Source of the DNA: Desulfovibrio sp. 86
GTDB taxonomy: Bacteria; Desulfobacterota; Desulfovibrionia; Desulfovibrionales; Desulfovibrionaceae
Direction of reading: 5' to 3'
Length of the DNA: 64,000 nt
Assembly: GCF_902702915.1 (NCBI RefSeq)
Contig: NZ_LR738849.1
Span: 806,001-870,000, forward strand
This document shows, one piece after another, positions 19,660 through 28,627 of the stretch. The notes beneath the pieces are model-generated. The model had not been told where the DNA came from and made no database searches. It saw only the letters and a list, made by a program, of their open reading frames with translations. The first letter of the stretch is position 1. Each line of letters opens with the position of its first letter. The position numbers and the translations under genes were made by a program.

Positions 19660-20316
19660 GGGCTTCAGGTCGCCCATGGAGTTTGCCCTTCCGGCCAGCA
19701 CGATGGTGTCGCCCTTTTGCAGCACCGTCATGGCCGGGGGCACAAAGTTGAAAGAATGTTCCCCCACAGGGCGTATGCCCAGCACCATGACGTTAAACCG
19801 CTGCATCAGGTTGAGGTCAATCAAGGTCTTGCCGTGCCACTCGTCCACCTTCAATTCCTGAATGGCTATGCCGCCATACTTGGGGATAAGGTCCAGCATG
19901 CCGGGGTAGGTAAGCTGGTGGGCGGCCATGACGGCGGCCTCCATTTCGGGCACAAGGGCGCGGTTGACGCGCAGACGCTGCAATATCTTGCGGTGTTCCT
20001 CGTTGGACGCCTTGACCCATATCTTGGGGCCGCCCAGTTCCTGCACGTTCAGGGTGATGCTCAGCGACTGCTCCACGCTCTGGCCCACGCTGATGACCAC
20101 CCAGTCCAGGTCCTGCACATGCAGCGAACGCAGCACGGCGATGTTTGTGGCGTCAGCCTTGTACACGGAATTCAACGCATCCTCGGCCCGCTGCACCTGT
20201 GCGTCGGACATGTCTATGCCGACCACCGTATGCCCCAGAGACACCAGGGTGGTGGCCATGCGCAGCCCGAACTTGCCCAGGCCGATAACACCGATTTCAA
20301 GTTTCTTTTCCGCCAT
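19657..20316 (-). CDS. ktrA: Potassium channel regulatory subunit KtrA/TrkA
   Basis: This 219-residue cytoplasmic protein has an RCK_N domain (about 1-130) with the nucleotide-binding GVIGLGKFGLRMA and the Asp at the end of strand 2 in VVGIDMSD. An RCK_C domain follows (about 135-219). It binds ATP/ADP or NAD(H) and gates the KtrB pore. ATG 20316 follows AGAGATAT, a modest site. Its partner ktrB lies upstream on the same strand (gap 284 bp). The gene ends against a family E repeat that supplies the TAG stop. Confidence 0.9.
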   Translation of the reverse strand: MAEKKLEIGVIGLGKFGLRMATTLVSLGHTVVGIDMSDAQVQRAEDALNSVYKADATNIAVLRSLHVQDLDWVVISVGQSVEQSLSITLNVQELGGPKIWVKASNEEHRKILQRLRVNRALVPEMEAAVMAAHQLTYPGMLDLIPKYGGIAIQELKVDEWHGKTLIDLNLMQRFNVMVLGIRPVGEHSFNFVPPAMTVLQKGDTIVLAGRANSMGDLKP

Positions 20317-20600
20317 ATATCTCTCGCAGTAACGCTCCCGCCGCTGGCGGAAACGCCTTTATGCCCGCACGGCTTTTTGTCCATGCCAGGACGTCTTGTA
20401 CAGGAATGCCGTTCACCAACGGCGCAAATATTTTTTGGGGGCCGCATCCCCGGCGCAAAACCCGTTGGGGCCGACCAGACGGCCACTGCGCGTTGCCCAA
20501 AACTTGCGCATACCGCGCCGAACAGGCAGATGCGATCCGTACCATGCACCAGACCGTACTTGAGGCCGCGCGCCAGCCATGCGCCGGACCGCGTCCCGGT

Positions 20601-21974
20601 CTAGCCGATGGGCAGCTGTGTTTCCGCCACTGAGTAGGCCTTGCGCGGCTGAAGGCTCTGCACGGCCATGAGCAGGCTCAGCAGGCCCACGCGCCCGGCA
20701 AACATGTTGACGATAATAATGCCCTTGCCCTCGGCGCTCAGTTCTGGCGTGAGATTCAGGGAAAGCCCCACAGTGCCGAGGGCGGACACTTCCTCAAACA
20801 GAATGCGCAAAAAAGACGGCCCGTCAGTTGTTGTTCCGTGCAGAATCCCGTATTCCGTGATGCTGAGCAGAAAGGTCGATATGCCCACCAGCATGGAGTA
20901 GAGAAAGAACAGCGTCAGGGCACGGGTGACGTTTTCTTCCGGCACGCCCCTGCCTTCCAGCACTATCTGCCTGTCGCCGCGAAACTGCGCTGCAATATAC
21001 CCCGCCAGCACCCTGAACGTCACCACCTTGATGCCGCCAGAGCACGAACCTGGCCCGCCGCCCACAAACATGAGGGCCATGATCACCAGCAGGCTGGCCT
21101 CGCTGAGGCTGGTCATGTTGATGGTGTTGAAACCGGCAGTGCGCGCCACTGCCGCCTGAAACAGGGCTGTCAGGGCCAGATCGAAACCGTCGCCAAGGGC
21201 ATGCTCATTGCCCACACGCCAGAATTCAATGGCAAAGCCTATGGTCGCGCCCACAACGATGAGAAAAAAACTGGTTTTCAGCACCAGGCGGCTGAACCGG
21301 CTGAACTGGCGTACCGGCAGGCCGATGCGGCCTCCGGAGATGATGCCGAGCGCCTCGCGCAGTACGCCAAAGCCTATGCTGCCCAAAAAAACGCTGGCCG
21401 TGATGATGCTGTTCACCACCACATCGTCGCGAAAATTCATGAGGCTGTTGGAACTGAGCGAAAAACCCGCATTACAGAAAGCCGACACCGCGTGAAAAAC
21501 CGCGCTGAACGGATAAAAAAACACTGGATCATGCCAGTACAGCAAAAGGGCCGTCACCGCCTCAATACTGAAGACAAGGGCCAGCACCTGCACAAGAAAG
21601 GATTTGAGGTTAAAATCGTCCCCAAGCAATGCCTGGCTCACGGCTTCACGGCTGGTGAAGGGCACATGGTTGCGCCAGAGCAGAAAAATAATGCTTGTAT
21701 AGGTCATGATGCCAAGGCCGCCCAGTTGCACGAGCAAAAGCAGCACGGTCTCGCCAAAGGGGCTGAGCACGGCGCTGATGTCCACAGGCGTAAGCCCTGT
21801 GACGCACACGGCGGATGTGGAAAGAAAGGCCGCGTCAATCAGGCTGAGGCTGTGCCCTTTCTGCCAGCTTGCGGGCGTGTGCAACAAGACCGCCCCGACG
21901 GCAATAACCGCCAGGAATGAAAAAACGGGCCAGGTGAGGGGACTGAAAAATCGGTTCCGCTGCATTCTCACCAT
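20601..21974 (-). CDS. ktrB: Potassium/sodium symporter pore subunit KtrB (TrkH family)
   Basis: This 457-residue membrane protein has four pore repeats of the TrkH/KtrB type. Selectivity-filter segments with the conserved Gly can be seen as SAVCVTGLTPVD, SAFCNAGFSL, VARTAGFNT and ALGTVGLSLN. It works with KtrA upstream in the operon order ktrB-ktrA. I use ATG 21974 (MVRMQRN), giving normal KtrB length. The in-frame stretch back to 22244 overlaps the thiC riboswitch on the other strand and has no family similarity. ATG 21965 is an alternative. Confidence 0.9.
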   Translation of the reverse strand: MVRMQRNRFFSPLTWPVFSFLAVIAVGAVLLHTPASWQKGHSLSLIDAAFLSTSAVCVTGLTPVDISAVLSPFGETVLLLLVQLGGLGIMTYTSIIFLLWRNHVPFTSREAVSQALLGDDFNLKSFLVQVLALVFSIEAVTALLLYWHDPVFFYPFSAVFHAVSAFCNAGFSLSSNSLMNFRDDVVVNSIITASVFLGSIGFGVLREALGIISGGRIGLPVRQFSRFSRLVLKTSFFLIVVGATIGFAIEFWRVGNEHALGDGFDLALTALFQAAVARTAGFNTINMTSLSEASLLVIMALMFVGGGPGSCSGGIKVVTFRVLAGYIAAQFRGDRQIVLEGRGVPEENVTRALTLFFLYSMLVGISTFLLSITEYGILHGTTTDGPSFLRILFEEVSALGTVGLSLNLTPELSAEGKGIIIVNMFAGRVGLLSLLMAVQSLQPRKAYSVAETQLPIG

Positions 21975-22083
21975 GTAAGCCAGGCGTGACGGGATTGCAA
22001 GGCAGATGACGCCCAACAGCAATCCGTCTGACGCGCGGGCAGCGCTCTTTACAGACGGCTTGGGTGCGCGTATGCTCCTTTCT

Positions 22084-22180
22084 GAGCTAGGGGAACCGTG
22101 CGGACGACAGTTGCACGGCTGAGAGTGGGAAAACCCAGACCCTATGAACCTGACGCAGTTCGCACTGCCGGAGGGAAGCC
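22084..22180 (+). promoter_or_regulatory. TPP (THI-box) riboswitch
   Basis: The conserved TPP aptamer blocks are in order: AGGGGAACC, CTGAGAGTGGG, ACCCTATGAACCTGACGCAG, and CCGGAGGGAAG. They fit the pyrimidine- and pyrophosphate-sensing arms. It precedes thiC and an intrinsic terminator, so thiamine pyrophosphate should switch off transcription of thiC. The outer limits are approximate. Confidence 0.93.
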
Positions 22181-22184
22181 GCAG

Positions 22185-22216
22185 CCACAAGCTCCACTGC
22201 TGCTTGTGGTTTTTTT
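22185..22216 (+). terminator. Riboswitch-controlled intrinsic terminator
   Basis: CCACAAGC and GCTTGTGG form an eight-base stem with a nine-base loop followed by seven T's (22210-22216), between the TPP aptamer and thiC. It is the expected expression platform of a transcription-attenuating riboswitch. Confidence 0.88.
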
Positions 22217-22246
22217 GCGCCCTGCGTCGCAACCAGCGAGGCACAC

Positions 22247-23527
22247 ATGTCTACGACACTTTGTTCCCAGAACGCCGCTTTGCGCGGCCTTCTGGATACG
22301 CACCTTGCCGCCCTGGCCGCCGAAGAGGGCCTGACCCAGGAGGCAATCGTCGCCGCCCTTGAAGCCGGAACCATGGTTCTGCTTGGCAATCCCGCCCATG
22401 CCGGTCTCAAGCCCATTCTCGTGGGCCAGCCTGCCAGGGTCAAGGTCAACGCCAACATTGGCACGTCTCCCCTGAACAACTGCCCCAATACGGAAGAACG
22501 CAAAATTCACGCCGCGCTGGACGCGGGCGCGGACACGGTCATGGATCTTTCCATCGCCGGAGACCTGGACGCCCTGCGTCTGGGCATGCTGGCCGCCTGC
22601 CCCCGCCCTCTGGGCACGGTGCCGCTCTACGCCGTGGGCCAGCAGATACTCGACGCCGACCGCGAGATCACCAGCATGTCGCCCGACGATCTTTTTGACG
22701 AAATAGCCAAGCAGGCCGCGCAGGGTGTGGATTTTGTCACCGTGCACTGCGGCCTTTCCCACCGTGGTGCCGAGATGGCCGTCAAGAACAACCGTGTTCT
22801 GGGCATAGTCTCGCGCGGCGGCTCCATGCTGGCGCGCTGGATGCTTGAAAACGACCGCGAAAATCCCCTGCTTGAATATTTTGACCGCCTGCTGGACATC
22901 TGCCGCCCCTACAATGTCACCCTGTCCCTGGGGGACGGCCTGCGCCCCGGCGCTGGCGTGGATGCCGGGGACGCCGCGCAGTGGGAAGAAGTCATCAATC
23001 TTGGGCGTCTTGCCAAGTACGCGCTTGAGCGCGGCGTACAGTGCATGATCGAAGGCCCCGGCCATGTGCCGCTCAATCAGGTGCGCACCCAGATTCAGGG
23101 CATCAAGCGCCTGACCAACAATGCGCCCCTCTACGTGCTTGGCCCCCTGTGCTGCGACAGCGCGCCCGGCTACGACCATATAGCCGGAGCCATAGGCGGC
23201 GCACTTGGCGTGGAGGCCGGCGTGGATTTTCTCTGCTACCTCACCCCCGCCGAACACCTTACCCTGCCGGATGAAGCCGACGTGCGCGCGGGCGTCATGG
23301 CCTCACGGGTGGCGGCCCAGGTGGGCGAAACCGCCCTTGGCCGTCCCCATGCCGTGGCGCGCGAGGCTGCCATGAACGCCGCTCGCAAGGCTCTGGACTG
23401 GGATGGCATGTCAAAGGCCGCCCTTGACCCCAAGATGCTCGAAAAACGCCGCGAGGCCCACAAGTCTGAAGAAGTGTGCGCCATGTGCGGCAAGTTCTGC
23501 GCGGTCAAGATGCTGCGCGACCATTAG
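22247..23527 (+). CDS. thiC: Phosphomethylpyrimidine synthase ThiC
   Basis: This radical-SAM enzyme converts aminoimidazole ribotide into hydroxymethylpyrimidine phosphate, the pyrimidine half of thiamine. At 426 residues it is the short form without the N-terminal extension of enteric ThiC. Typical blocks are NANIGTSP, DTVMDLSIAGDL, GTVPLYAVG, VHCGLS, SRGGSMLARWM, EGPGHVPLNQV, YVLGPLCCDSAPGYDHI and LCYLTPAEHL. The C-terminal CAMCGKFCAVK provides the C-X2-C-X4-C cluster ligands. Expression is governed by the TPP riboswitch. The TAG stop lies on the first bases of a family A repeat. No other thi gene is adjacent. Confidence 0.96.
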   Translation: MSTTLCSQNAALRGLLDTHLAALAAEEGLTQEAIVAALEAGTMVLLGNPAHAGLKPILVGQPARVKVNANIGTSPLNNCPNTEERKIHAALDAGADTVMDLSIAGDLDALRLGMLAACPRPLGTVPLYAVGQQILDADREITSMSPDDLFDEIAKQAAQGVDFVTVHCGLSHRGAEMAVKNNRVLGIVSRGGSMLARWMLENDRENPLLEYFDRLLDICRPYNVTLSLGDGLRPGAGVDAGDAAQWEEVINLGRLAKYALERGVQCMIEGPGHVPLNQVRTQIQGIKRLTNNAPLYVLGPLCCDSAPGYDHIAGAIGGALGVEAGVDFLCYLTPAEHLTLPDEADVRAGVMASRVAAQVGETALGRPHAVAREAAMNAARKALDWDGMSKAALDPKMLEKRREAHKSEEVCAMCGKFCAVKMLRDH

Positions 23528-23681
23528 GGAAACGCTGATTTATTCCGTTTGGCGGTGTTGCTTCACTTTTTTTGAAGCAGTCGAGGACGGAAGAGTCCAC
23601 TCCTGCTTCAAAAAAAGAGCGCGCCTTGCCAAACGAAATAACTGCGCGTTTCCAGGAGGCTCTTTAATCAGTGCTTCCTTA
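23526..23681 (-). repeat. Dispersed repeat family A, copy 3 (starts at the thiC stop)
   Basis: In inverted orientation, it starts AGGGAAACGCTGATTTATTC immediately within the thiC TAG codon and ends GTGCTTCCTTA. TA is present at both boundaries. It abuts a family C fragment. Confidence 0.9.
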
Positions 23682-23790
23682 GAGCGATTTCACTAGCGGT
23701 GCTGTCGCCATCTGGAAGGCTTCTTCGTCGCCTAACGGCTGCCGCTTGAAATTGCTCTGGCGGCTGCGGGAGCGGACGCCCGCTGCAAGT
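23681..23790. repeat. Partial, diverged copy of repeat family C
   Basis: It begins AGAGCGATTTCAC and contains TTGAAATTGCTCTGGCGGCTGCGGGA-CGGACGCCCGC, the conserved left half of family C. The right half with the GAGAATA/TATTCTC dyad is missing. From 23791 to 24041 I see no supported gene. Confidence 0.6.
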
Positions 23791-24041
23791 TCTGATGGTA
23801 AGGGCTGACACCGCGCTTGCGCTTTCACCACAGGCGGCTGCTCCGGCAGCCGCCTGAGCGTTTCGGCATGCCCACACTCCGGATGTGCCGCCACAGCAGG
23901 CATACAGGCGGCGGGCAGGCAGCCTTCCAGTGGCCCCTTCTTGACTCCAAACGGTCCTGCAGATATGCCTCAGCCTTGCCCGCGCTTTGGCGCGGGATCA
24001 CCATCCCCTCTGCCCGGCGTAACCCGGTATGCGGAAGCACT

Positions 24042-24389
24042 ATGAACGTACCCGTTCCTGTGGCCACTGTGGGCCTTCTGCTTTTTTCCAACGTCTTCAT
24101 GACCTTTGCCTGGTACGGGCACCTGCGTTACAAGGGCGCGGCCCTGCCCGTGGTGATCCTTGTCAGTTGGGGTCTGGCTTTTTTCGAATACCTGCTGCAG
24201 GTTCCTGCCAACCGCATCGGCTACGGGCACTTTTCGGCAGCGGAACTGAAAACCATTCAGGAAATCATTTCCCTGAGCGTTTTCATGGTTTTTTCCACCC
24301 TGTGGCTGCATGAACCCATGCGCTGGAACCACGCCGTGGGCTTCGGGCTTATCGTGCTGGCCGCGTGGGTCATTTTCAAGGAGTGGTAG
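24042..24389 (+). CDS. DMT-like small membrane protein (DUF486 family)
   Basis: This 115-residue protein has about four membrane segments. The conserved SNVFMTFAWYGHLRYKG, SWGLAFFEYLLQVPANRIGY and SVFMVFSTLWLHEP blocks identify DUF486, a family distantly related to drug/metabolite transporters. No substrate is known. ATG 24042 follows GCGGAAGCACT. The stop overlaps the approach to the next gene, a TauE-type exporter that starts two bases later, so the two are cotranscribed. Confidence 0.8.
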   Translation: MNVPVPVATVGLLLFSNVFMTFAWYGHLRYKGAALPVVILVSWGLAFFEYLLQVPANRIGYGHFSAAELKTIQEIISLSVFMVFSTLWLHEPMRWNHAVGFGLIVLAAWVIFKEW

Positions 24390-24390
24390 C

Positions 24391-25173
24391 ATGGAATTCG
24401 GTCTCGTAGCCCTGCTGGCGGGCATCGCTGCCGCCTTTGCCGGTGGCTTTATCGACGCCATCGCCGGAGGGGGCGGGCTTGTGACCATGCCCGCGCTGCT
24501 GCTGACCGGGGTGCCGCCGCACATGGCCCTGGGAGCCAACAAGTTCAGCGCCTGTCTTGGCACCTGCGTGGCCCTGGGGAACTTTGCGCGCAGCCGCCTT
24601 GTACTCTGGCGCGTGGCCCTGGCCGGACTGGCCTTCTCCCTTTTGGGCTCCTGGGCGGGCGCGCGTCTGGCGTTGCACGTGGAACCGGCGCTGCTGGGCA
24701 AAATCCTGGTGGGGCTTTTGCCCGTGGGCATGTGCGCCACCCTCATGCCACGCAAGGAGCGGGCGGGCGGCCTCGACATGGCCCTCTACGGCCCGCGCCT
24801 GTGGCTGCTCACGCCCATGGTCTGCCTGCTCATCGGCGCGTATGACGGATTTTTCGGCCCCGGCACGGGCAGCTTTCTGATACTGGCCTTTCACTGGATT
24901 CTGCGCATGGGCCTTATGGAAGCATCGGCCACGTCCAAGGTGCTCAACCTCGCGTCCAACTTCGCCGGACTCATGGTCTTCATGATCAACGGCGTGGTGG
25001 TCTGGAGCCTGGCCCTGCCCATGGCCGCAGCCTGCTGCCTGGGCAACTGGCTTGGCAGCCGCCTGGCCATCCGGGTGGGCCCCGCCGCCGTGCGCCGCTT
25101 TCTTATGGTTTCACTGAGCCTCCTGCTGCTCACCCTTGTGTGGCAATATTTTCTGGCGCCATTCATGCGGTAG
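24391..25173 (+). CDS. TauE/SafE-family sulfite/organosulfonate exporter-like protein
   Basis: This 260-residue membrane protein has about eight helices. The TauE/SafE (TSUP) signature GGFIDAIAGGGGLVTMPALL is near the N-terminus and its repeat IGAYDGFFGPGTGSFLIL begins near residue 150. Family members move sulfite, sulfonates or other organic anions across the inner membrane. The precise substrate is not evident. AAGGAGTGGTAGC precedes ATG 24391 and overlaps the upstream stop, so the gene is coupled to the DUF486 gene. Confidence 0.85.
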   Translation: MEFGLVALLAGIAAAFAGGFIDAIAGGGGLVTMPALLLTGVPPHMALGANKFSACLGTCVALGNFARSRLVLWRVALAGLAFSLLGSWAGARLALHVEPALLGKILVGLLPVGMCATLMPRKERAGGLDMALYGPRLWLLTPMVCLLIGAYDGFFGPGTGSFLILAFHWILRMGLMEASATSKVLNLASNFAGLMVFMINGVVVWSLALPMAAACCLGNWLGSRLAIRVGPAAVRRFLMVSLSLLLLTLVWQYFLAPFMR

Positions 25174-25195
25174 GCCATTGCCTCTTGGATTTTTT

Positions 25196-25252
25196 TGTGG
25201 GGGAGGGACCCTTTTGCAAAAGGGTCTCCTCCCCCACGCCCCCACCCCCTAA
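25196..25252. repeat. Dispersed repeat family B, copy 1
   Basis: This is a G/C-rich palindrome with GTGGGGGAGGGACCCTTTTG and AAAAGGGT-CTCC-TCCCCCAC arms around TTTTGCAAAA. Copies are also at 46329 and 49192. It follows the TauE-type gene by about 20 bases and could act as a terminator. Confidence 0.8.
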
Positions 25253-25478
25253 AAATCTTAGTGTATTGTATTGTAATACAACGAGCTTTCTAGCCTGTAG
25301 TGGGGGGGGCATAAACAAAGCCTCCCAGTCATCGCACCATTCAAAATTTGTCCGTCCCGCGCACCAAACACTACGGCAAACGCTACGACCAATCCTCCCC
25401 CGGCAATTGCGCCAAACAATACGCCAGCCGTAACGCCGGATGGCGGCACGAGCGAACCCCTCCCGAACCCGGGGCATT

Positions 25479-25635
25479 TAAGAAAACACTGATTAAAGAG
25501 CCTGTTGGAAACGCGCAGTTGTTTCGTTTGGCAAGGCGCGATCTTTTTTTGAAGCAGGAGTGGACTCTTCCGTCCTCGACTGTTTCAAAAAAAGTGACGC
25601 AACGCCGCCAAACAGAATAAATCAGTGTTTCCTTA
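25479..25635 (+). repeat. Dispersed repeat family A, copy 4
   Basis: It starts TAAGAAAACACTGATTAAAG and ends CAGTGTTTCCTTA, with TA at both edges and the internal CTTTTTTTGAAGCAG/CTGTTTCAAAAAAAG pair. It lies between family B copy 1 and the terminator of the YqjC-like gene. The 226 bp from 25253 to 25478 hold no supported gene. Confidence 0.9.
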
Positions 25636-25642
25636 TAAACAC

Positions 25643-25671
25643 AAAGGCCCGTGCACAATGCACGGGCCTTT
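25643..25671 (-). terminator. Terminator of the YqjC-like gene
   Basis: AAAGGCCCGTGCA and TGCACGGGCCTTT form a perfect 13-base stem with loop CAA, 22 bases past the stop of the minus-strand gene. Confidence 0.85.
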
Positions 25672-25693
25672 GCGATATATGGATAGAAGAAAC

Positions 25694-26110
25694 TTATTTC
25701 TTGGCGTCCTGCTGCATCGTGTCACGAACCTTTTCGGCTTCTTTCAGCTCGTCTTGCGCTTCACGCAGTTTCTGCTGCCGTTTTTCGATCTTTTTACGCG
25801 CAACGCCCTGAGCCGTGGCCTTGTCCAATTCTGCCTGACGCTCCGCCACTTTTTCCTGCTTCTCAAGCACCTTGATTTTGGCTTCGGCCAGTTCGCCGTC
25901 ATCCGTGCACCACGTGCGCACGTTTTCCAGGGCGCGCTCAAGTCCGGCCGCCCTGCCCGTGTTCTTGTGCTGCTTGGCGATGCTCAGCTGACGCTCAAGC
26001 TCGGCTATTTTTTTAGTGCAAATACCTTCCGCGCGCACCGACACGGCAAAGGCGGAAACCACGACTGCGCAAGCGTACATTGAAGCTATCTTCATTATAT
26101 TCTTGATCAT
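25694..26110 (-). CDS. Periplasmic coiled-coil protein, YqjC family (DUF1090)
   Basis: This 138-residue protein has a signal peptide (about residues 1-28, ending VRA-EG). The mature part shows the DUF1090 pattern: Cys-X-KKIAELERQLSIAKQHKN, RAAGLERALENVRTWC, then a long Lys/Glu/Gln coiled coil (KIKVLEKQEKVAERQAEL and onward). Two cysteines could form a disulphide. Enteric YqjC is periplasmic and of unclear function. ATG 26110 follows AAAGGAGAAAAT. It is a single-gene unit with its own terminator. Confidence 0.8.
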   Translation of the reverse strand: MIKNIMKIASMYACAVVVSAFAVSVRAEGICTKKIAELERQLSIAKQHKNTGRAAGLERALENVRTWCTDDGELAEAKIKVLEKQEKVAERQAELDKATAQGVARKKIEKRQQKLREAQDELKEAEKVRDTMQQDAKK

Positions 26111-26306
26111 ATTTTCTCCTTTTTTGCCCAGGGCAGTGCCTGAGGCATGCCCTGGGGTGGGCATGTCCTGCCCACTGTTATCCCTATATAATGGTACAAA
26201 CAAAAATCCAACATATGCGATCCTTGTCCGTTTATGAGCGGCACTATATACTTATTACAAACTGGCCGACATTGCGCCCGCAACTTCGACCATCAAGGAG
26301 CCACAC

Positions 26307-26816
26307 ATGCGTACATTGATTTTCACTCTTGCTCTCGTGCTTACCCTGGGGCTGAGCGCTGTCCAGGCGGCGTCTGTCAAAACCCATCTGCCCGGCGACC
26401 TTACTCTCGAAGAGGCGCAGGACATTCTCAAGGCGGCGCTGGCCAAGGCAAAAGAAGTTGCCGTTCCGATGAACATTGCCGTGGTGGACGCGGGGGGAAA
26501 CCTTAAAATTTTCGCCCGCCAGGACGGGGCCTTTCTTGGCAGTATAGACATCGCCCAAAAGAAGGCCAAAACGGCCCGCTACTTCAACATGTCCACGGGC
26601 GAACTGGGCGCAGCCGCGCAGCCCGGCAAGGAGCTTTTCGGCATCGAGGTGACCAATAACGGACTCGCCATCTTCGGCGGCGGGGAACTGCTGGTGCGCG
26701 GCGGCGTTGTCGTTGGGGCCATCGGCGTCAGCGGCGGCAGCGTTGTGGACGATACCACTGTGGCCAAGGCGGGAGCAGCGGTCCTGCAGCAATCGTCCAA
26801 AAAATCTTCTTTTTAG
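26307..26816 (+). CDS. Secreted haem-degrading/binding protein, GlcG/HbpS family
   Basis: This 169-residue protein has a clear signal peptide (MRTLIFTLALVLTLGLSAVQA). The mature domain has LTLEEAQDILKAALAKAKE, MNIAVVDAGGNLKIFARQDGA, SIDIAQKKAKTA and GGELLVRGGVVVGAIGVSGG, which define the GlcG/HbpS family. Members bind haem or cobalamin or accompany glycolate and propanediol enzymes; here no such partner is adjacent, so only the fold is assigned. AAGGAGCCACAC precedes the ATG. Confidence 0.85.
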   Translation: MRTLIFTLALVLTLGLSAVQAASVKTHLPGDLTLEEAQDILKAALAKAKEVAVPMNIAVVDAGGNLKIFARQDGAFLGSIDIAQKKAKTARYFNMSTGELGAAAQPGKELFGIEVTNNGLAIFGGGELLVRGGVVVGAIGVSGGSVVDDTTVAKAGAAVLQQSSKKSSF

Positions 26817-26940
26817 GCGGCTAAAGTTACAACAGGCTCTATGATCTAACGCTGCACGCGCGTGCAGCGCGGTGTTTCGTTGCGTGCTCTCTGCCCACGC
26901 GCACTTCATGCCGTCACAATCTTGTTGCCGCGCGCAAAAC

Positions 26941-26968
26941 AGAACATCCCGCGTGCGCGGGATGTTCT
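26941..26968. terminator. Bidirectional terminator between convergent genes
   Basis: AGAACATCCCGCG and CGCGGGATGTTCT form a 13-base palindrome with a two-base centre. On the minus strand it is followed by GTTTTG. It lies between the HbpS-like gene and the UPF0210 gene, which converge. A smaller GCTGCACGC/GCGTGCAGC stem is at 26851-26868. Confidence 0.75.
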
Positions 26969-27013
26969 GCAATCATTGATTATGCGGCAGCCGTGACGTG
27001 CACGGCCGGAAAA

Positions 27014-28399
27014 TCAGTTTTTCAGGCTGTGGATGGGGGCAGGAATCCGGCCGCCCAGCGCGATGAAATCTTCGGCATTGCCGCCGGGCACGGGCATGAT
27101 GGCGGCCTTGCCAAGCAGCCCGCCAAAGGAGACCTCGTCGCCGACGCCCTTGCCGGGCACAGGGATGAGGCGCACGGCCGTGGTCTTGTGGTTGATCATG
27201 CCGATGGCCATTTCATCGGCGATGATGCCGGAAATGGTGGCCGCCGGGGTGTCGCCGGGAATGGCTATCATGTCCAGCCCCACGGAGCACACGCTGGTCA
27301 TGGCCTCAAGTTTTTCAAGACTGAGTATGCCCGCAGTGGCAGCCGCCTCAATGCTTGAGTCTTCGGACACGGGAATGAACGCGCCGGAAAGCCCGCCCAC
27401 CGAGGATGAGGCAAAAGCCCCGCCCTTTTTCACCGCATCGTTGAGCATGGCGAGCACGGCGGTGGTGCCGGGCGCGCCTATGCTGGAAAGCCCGAGGCTC
27501 TGAAAAATCTCGCCCACGGAATCGCCCACGGCCGGTGTGGGCGCCAGGGAAAGGTCGGCCACGCCAAAGGGGATGCCCAGACGGGTGGCCACTTCGGTAC
27601 CGATCATTTCGCCCACGCGCGTCACCTTGTAGGCAGTGCGCTTGATGACTTCGGCCATGTCCAGCAGGGTGAGGGGGCCGCCCTTGCCGTTATGGCCCGC
27701 CTCGCGGGCGCGGTCCAGAGCCTTTTTCACCACGCCGGGGCCGGAAACGCCCACGTTGATGACCACATCGGGCTCCCCAACGCCAAGATACGCGCCAGCC
27801 ATAAAGGGCACGTCCTGCGGAATATTGGCAAAGACCACAAGTTTGGCGCAGCCGATGCCGCCGCGATCCGCCGTGGCTTCGGCCACCTTGAGGATCTGCC
27901 GCCCCATGAGGGCCACGGCGTCCATATTGATGCCGCTGCGCGAGGAAGCCACGTTGATGGACGAGCAGATGCGGTCCGTCTGTGAAAGGGCTTCGGGCAG
28001 GGCTTCAATGAGGGCGCGGTCGCCCTTGGCAAAGCCTTTTTCCACCAGGGCGGTGAACCCGCCCAGAAAATCCACGCCCGCTTCCTTGGCGGCTTCGTCC
28101 AGAGCCTTGCACACGCGCACCATGCCGTCAGGGCCAAAGGGCGCAGCCACCACGGCGATGGGGCTGACGCTGATGCGCTTGTTCACCACGGGGATACCGT
28201 ACTTGTCGCCCACCTCGTCGCATATGGCCACAAGCTGCGAGGCGTAGCGGCGCAGTTTGGCCCGCACGTTGGCGGTGAAGAGATCAAGATCGTGGCTCAC
28301 GCAATCAAACAGGCTCACGCCCAGGGTGACGGTGCGCACGTCAAGATGCTCGTTACGGAGCATGTTCAGAGTGCTTGTGACTTCGCGTTCGGAAAGCAT
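27014..28399 (-). CDS. UPF0210 / PFL family protein (DUF711)
   Basis: This 461-residue protein begins [20 protein letters not shown] and contains [59 protein letters not shown] and [20 protein letters not shown] blocks typical of UPF0210. It is soluble. Its biochemical function is not established to my knowledge. The gene is paired with an ACT-domain (UPF0237) gene upstream, a neighbourhood kept in many bacteria, which suggests amino-acid- or metabolite-responsive control. ATG 28399 was chosen because the family N-terminus starts there; the upstream in-frame part has low similarity. Confidence 0.88.
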   Translation of the reverse strand: MLSEREVTSTLNMLRNEHLDVRTVTLGVSLFDCVSHDLDLFTANVRAKLRRYASQLVAICDEVGDKYGIPVVNKRISVSPIAVVAAPFGPDGMVRVCKALDEAAKEAGVDFLGGFTALVEKGFAKGDRALIEALPEALSQTDRICSSINVASSRSGINMDAVALMGRQILKVAEATADRGGIGCAKLVVFANIPQDVPFMAGAYLGVGEPDVVINVGVSGPGVVKKALDRAREAGHNGKGGPLTLLDMAEVIKRTAYKVTRVGEMIGTEVATRLGIPFGVADLSLAPTPAVGDSVGEIFQSLGLSSIGAPGTTAVLAMLNDAVKKGGAFASSSVGGLSGAFIPVSEDSSIEAAATAGILSLEKLEAMTSVCSVGLDMIAIPGDTPAATISGIIADEMAIGMINHKTTAVRLIPVPGKGVGDEVSFGGLLGKAAIMPVPGGNAEDFIALGGRIPAPIHSLKN

Positions 28400-28627
28400 G
28401 GCTGTAATCCTGTATGGTTGCAGACGTGTCTGGCAATGATTCTTGAACAACGGTTCCTGCGCGGGCGCGCGTCGGGCCTTCGGCCCGCAGGGACATTCCC
28501 TCACGCCGGGCCTTGATGCGGAGCCCTGATGTCAATCCCTGATGCCAATCCCTGACGTTGGGCGCTGTCCCGGAGACTCGCCGAAAATTTGGCGGCGGAG
28601 TCCGGCCTGCCCGCAGTCCAGCCTTGG

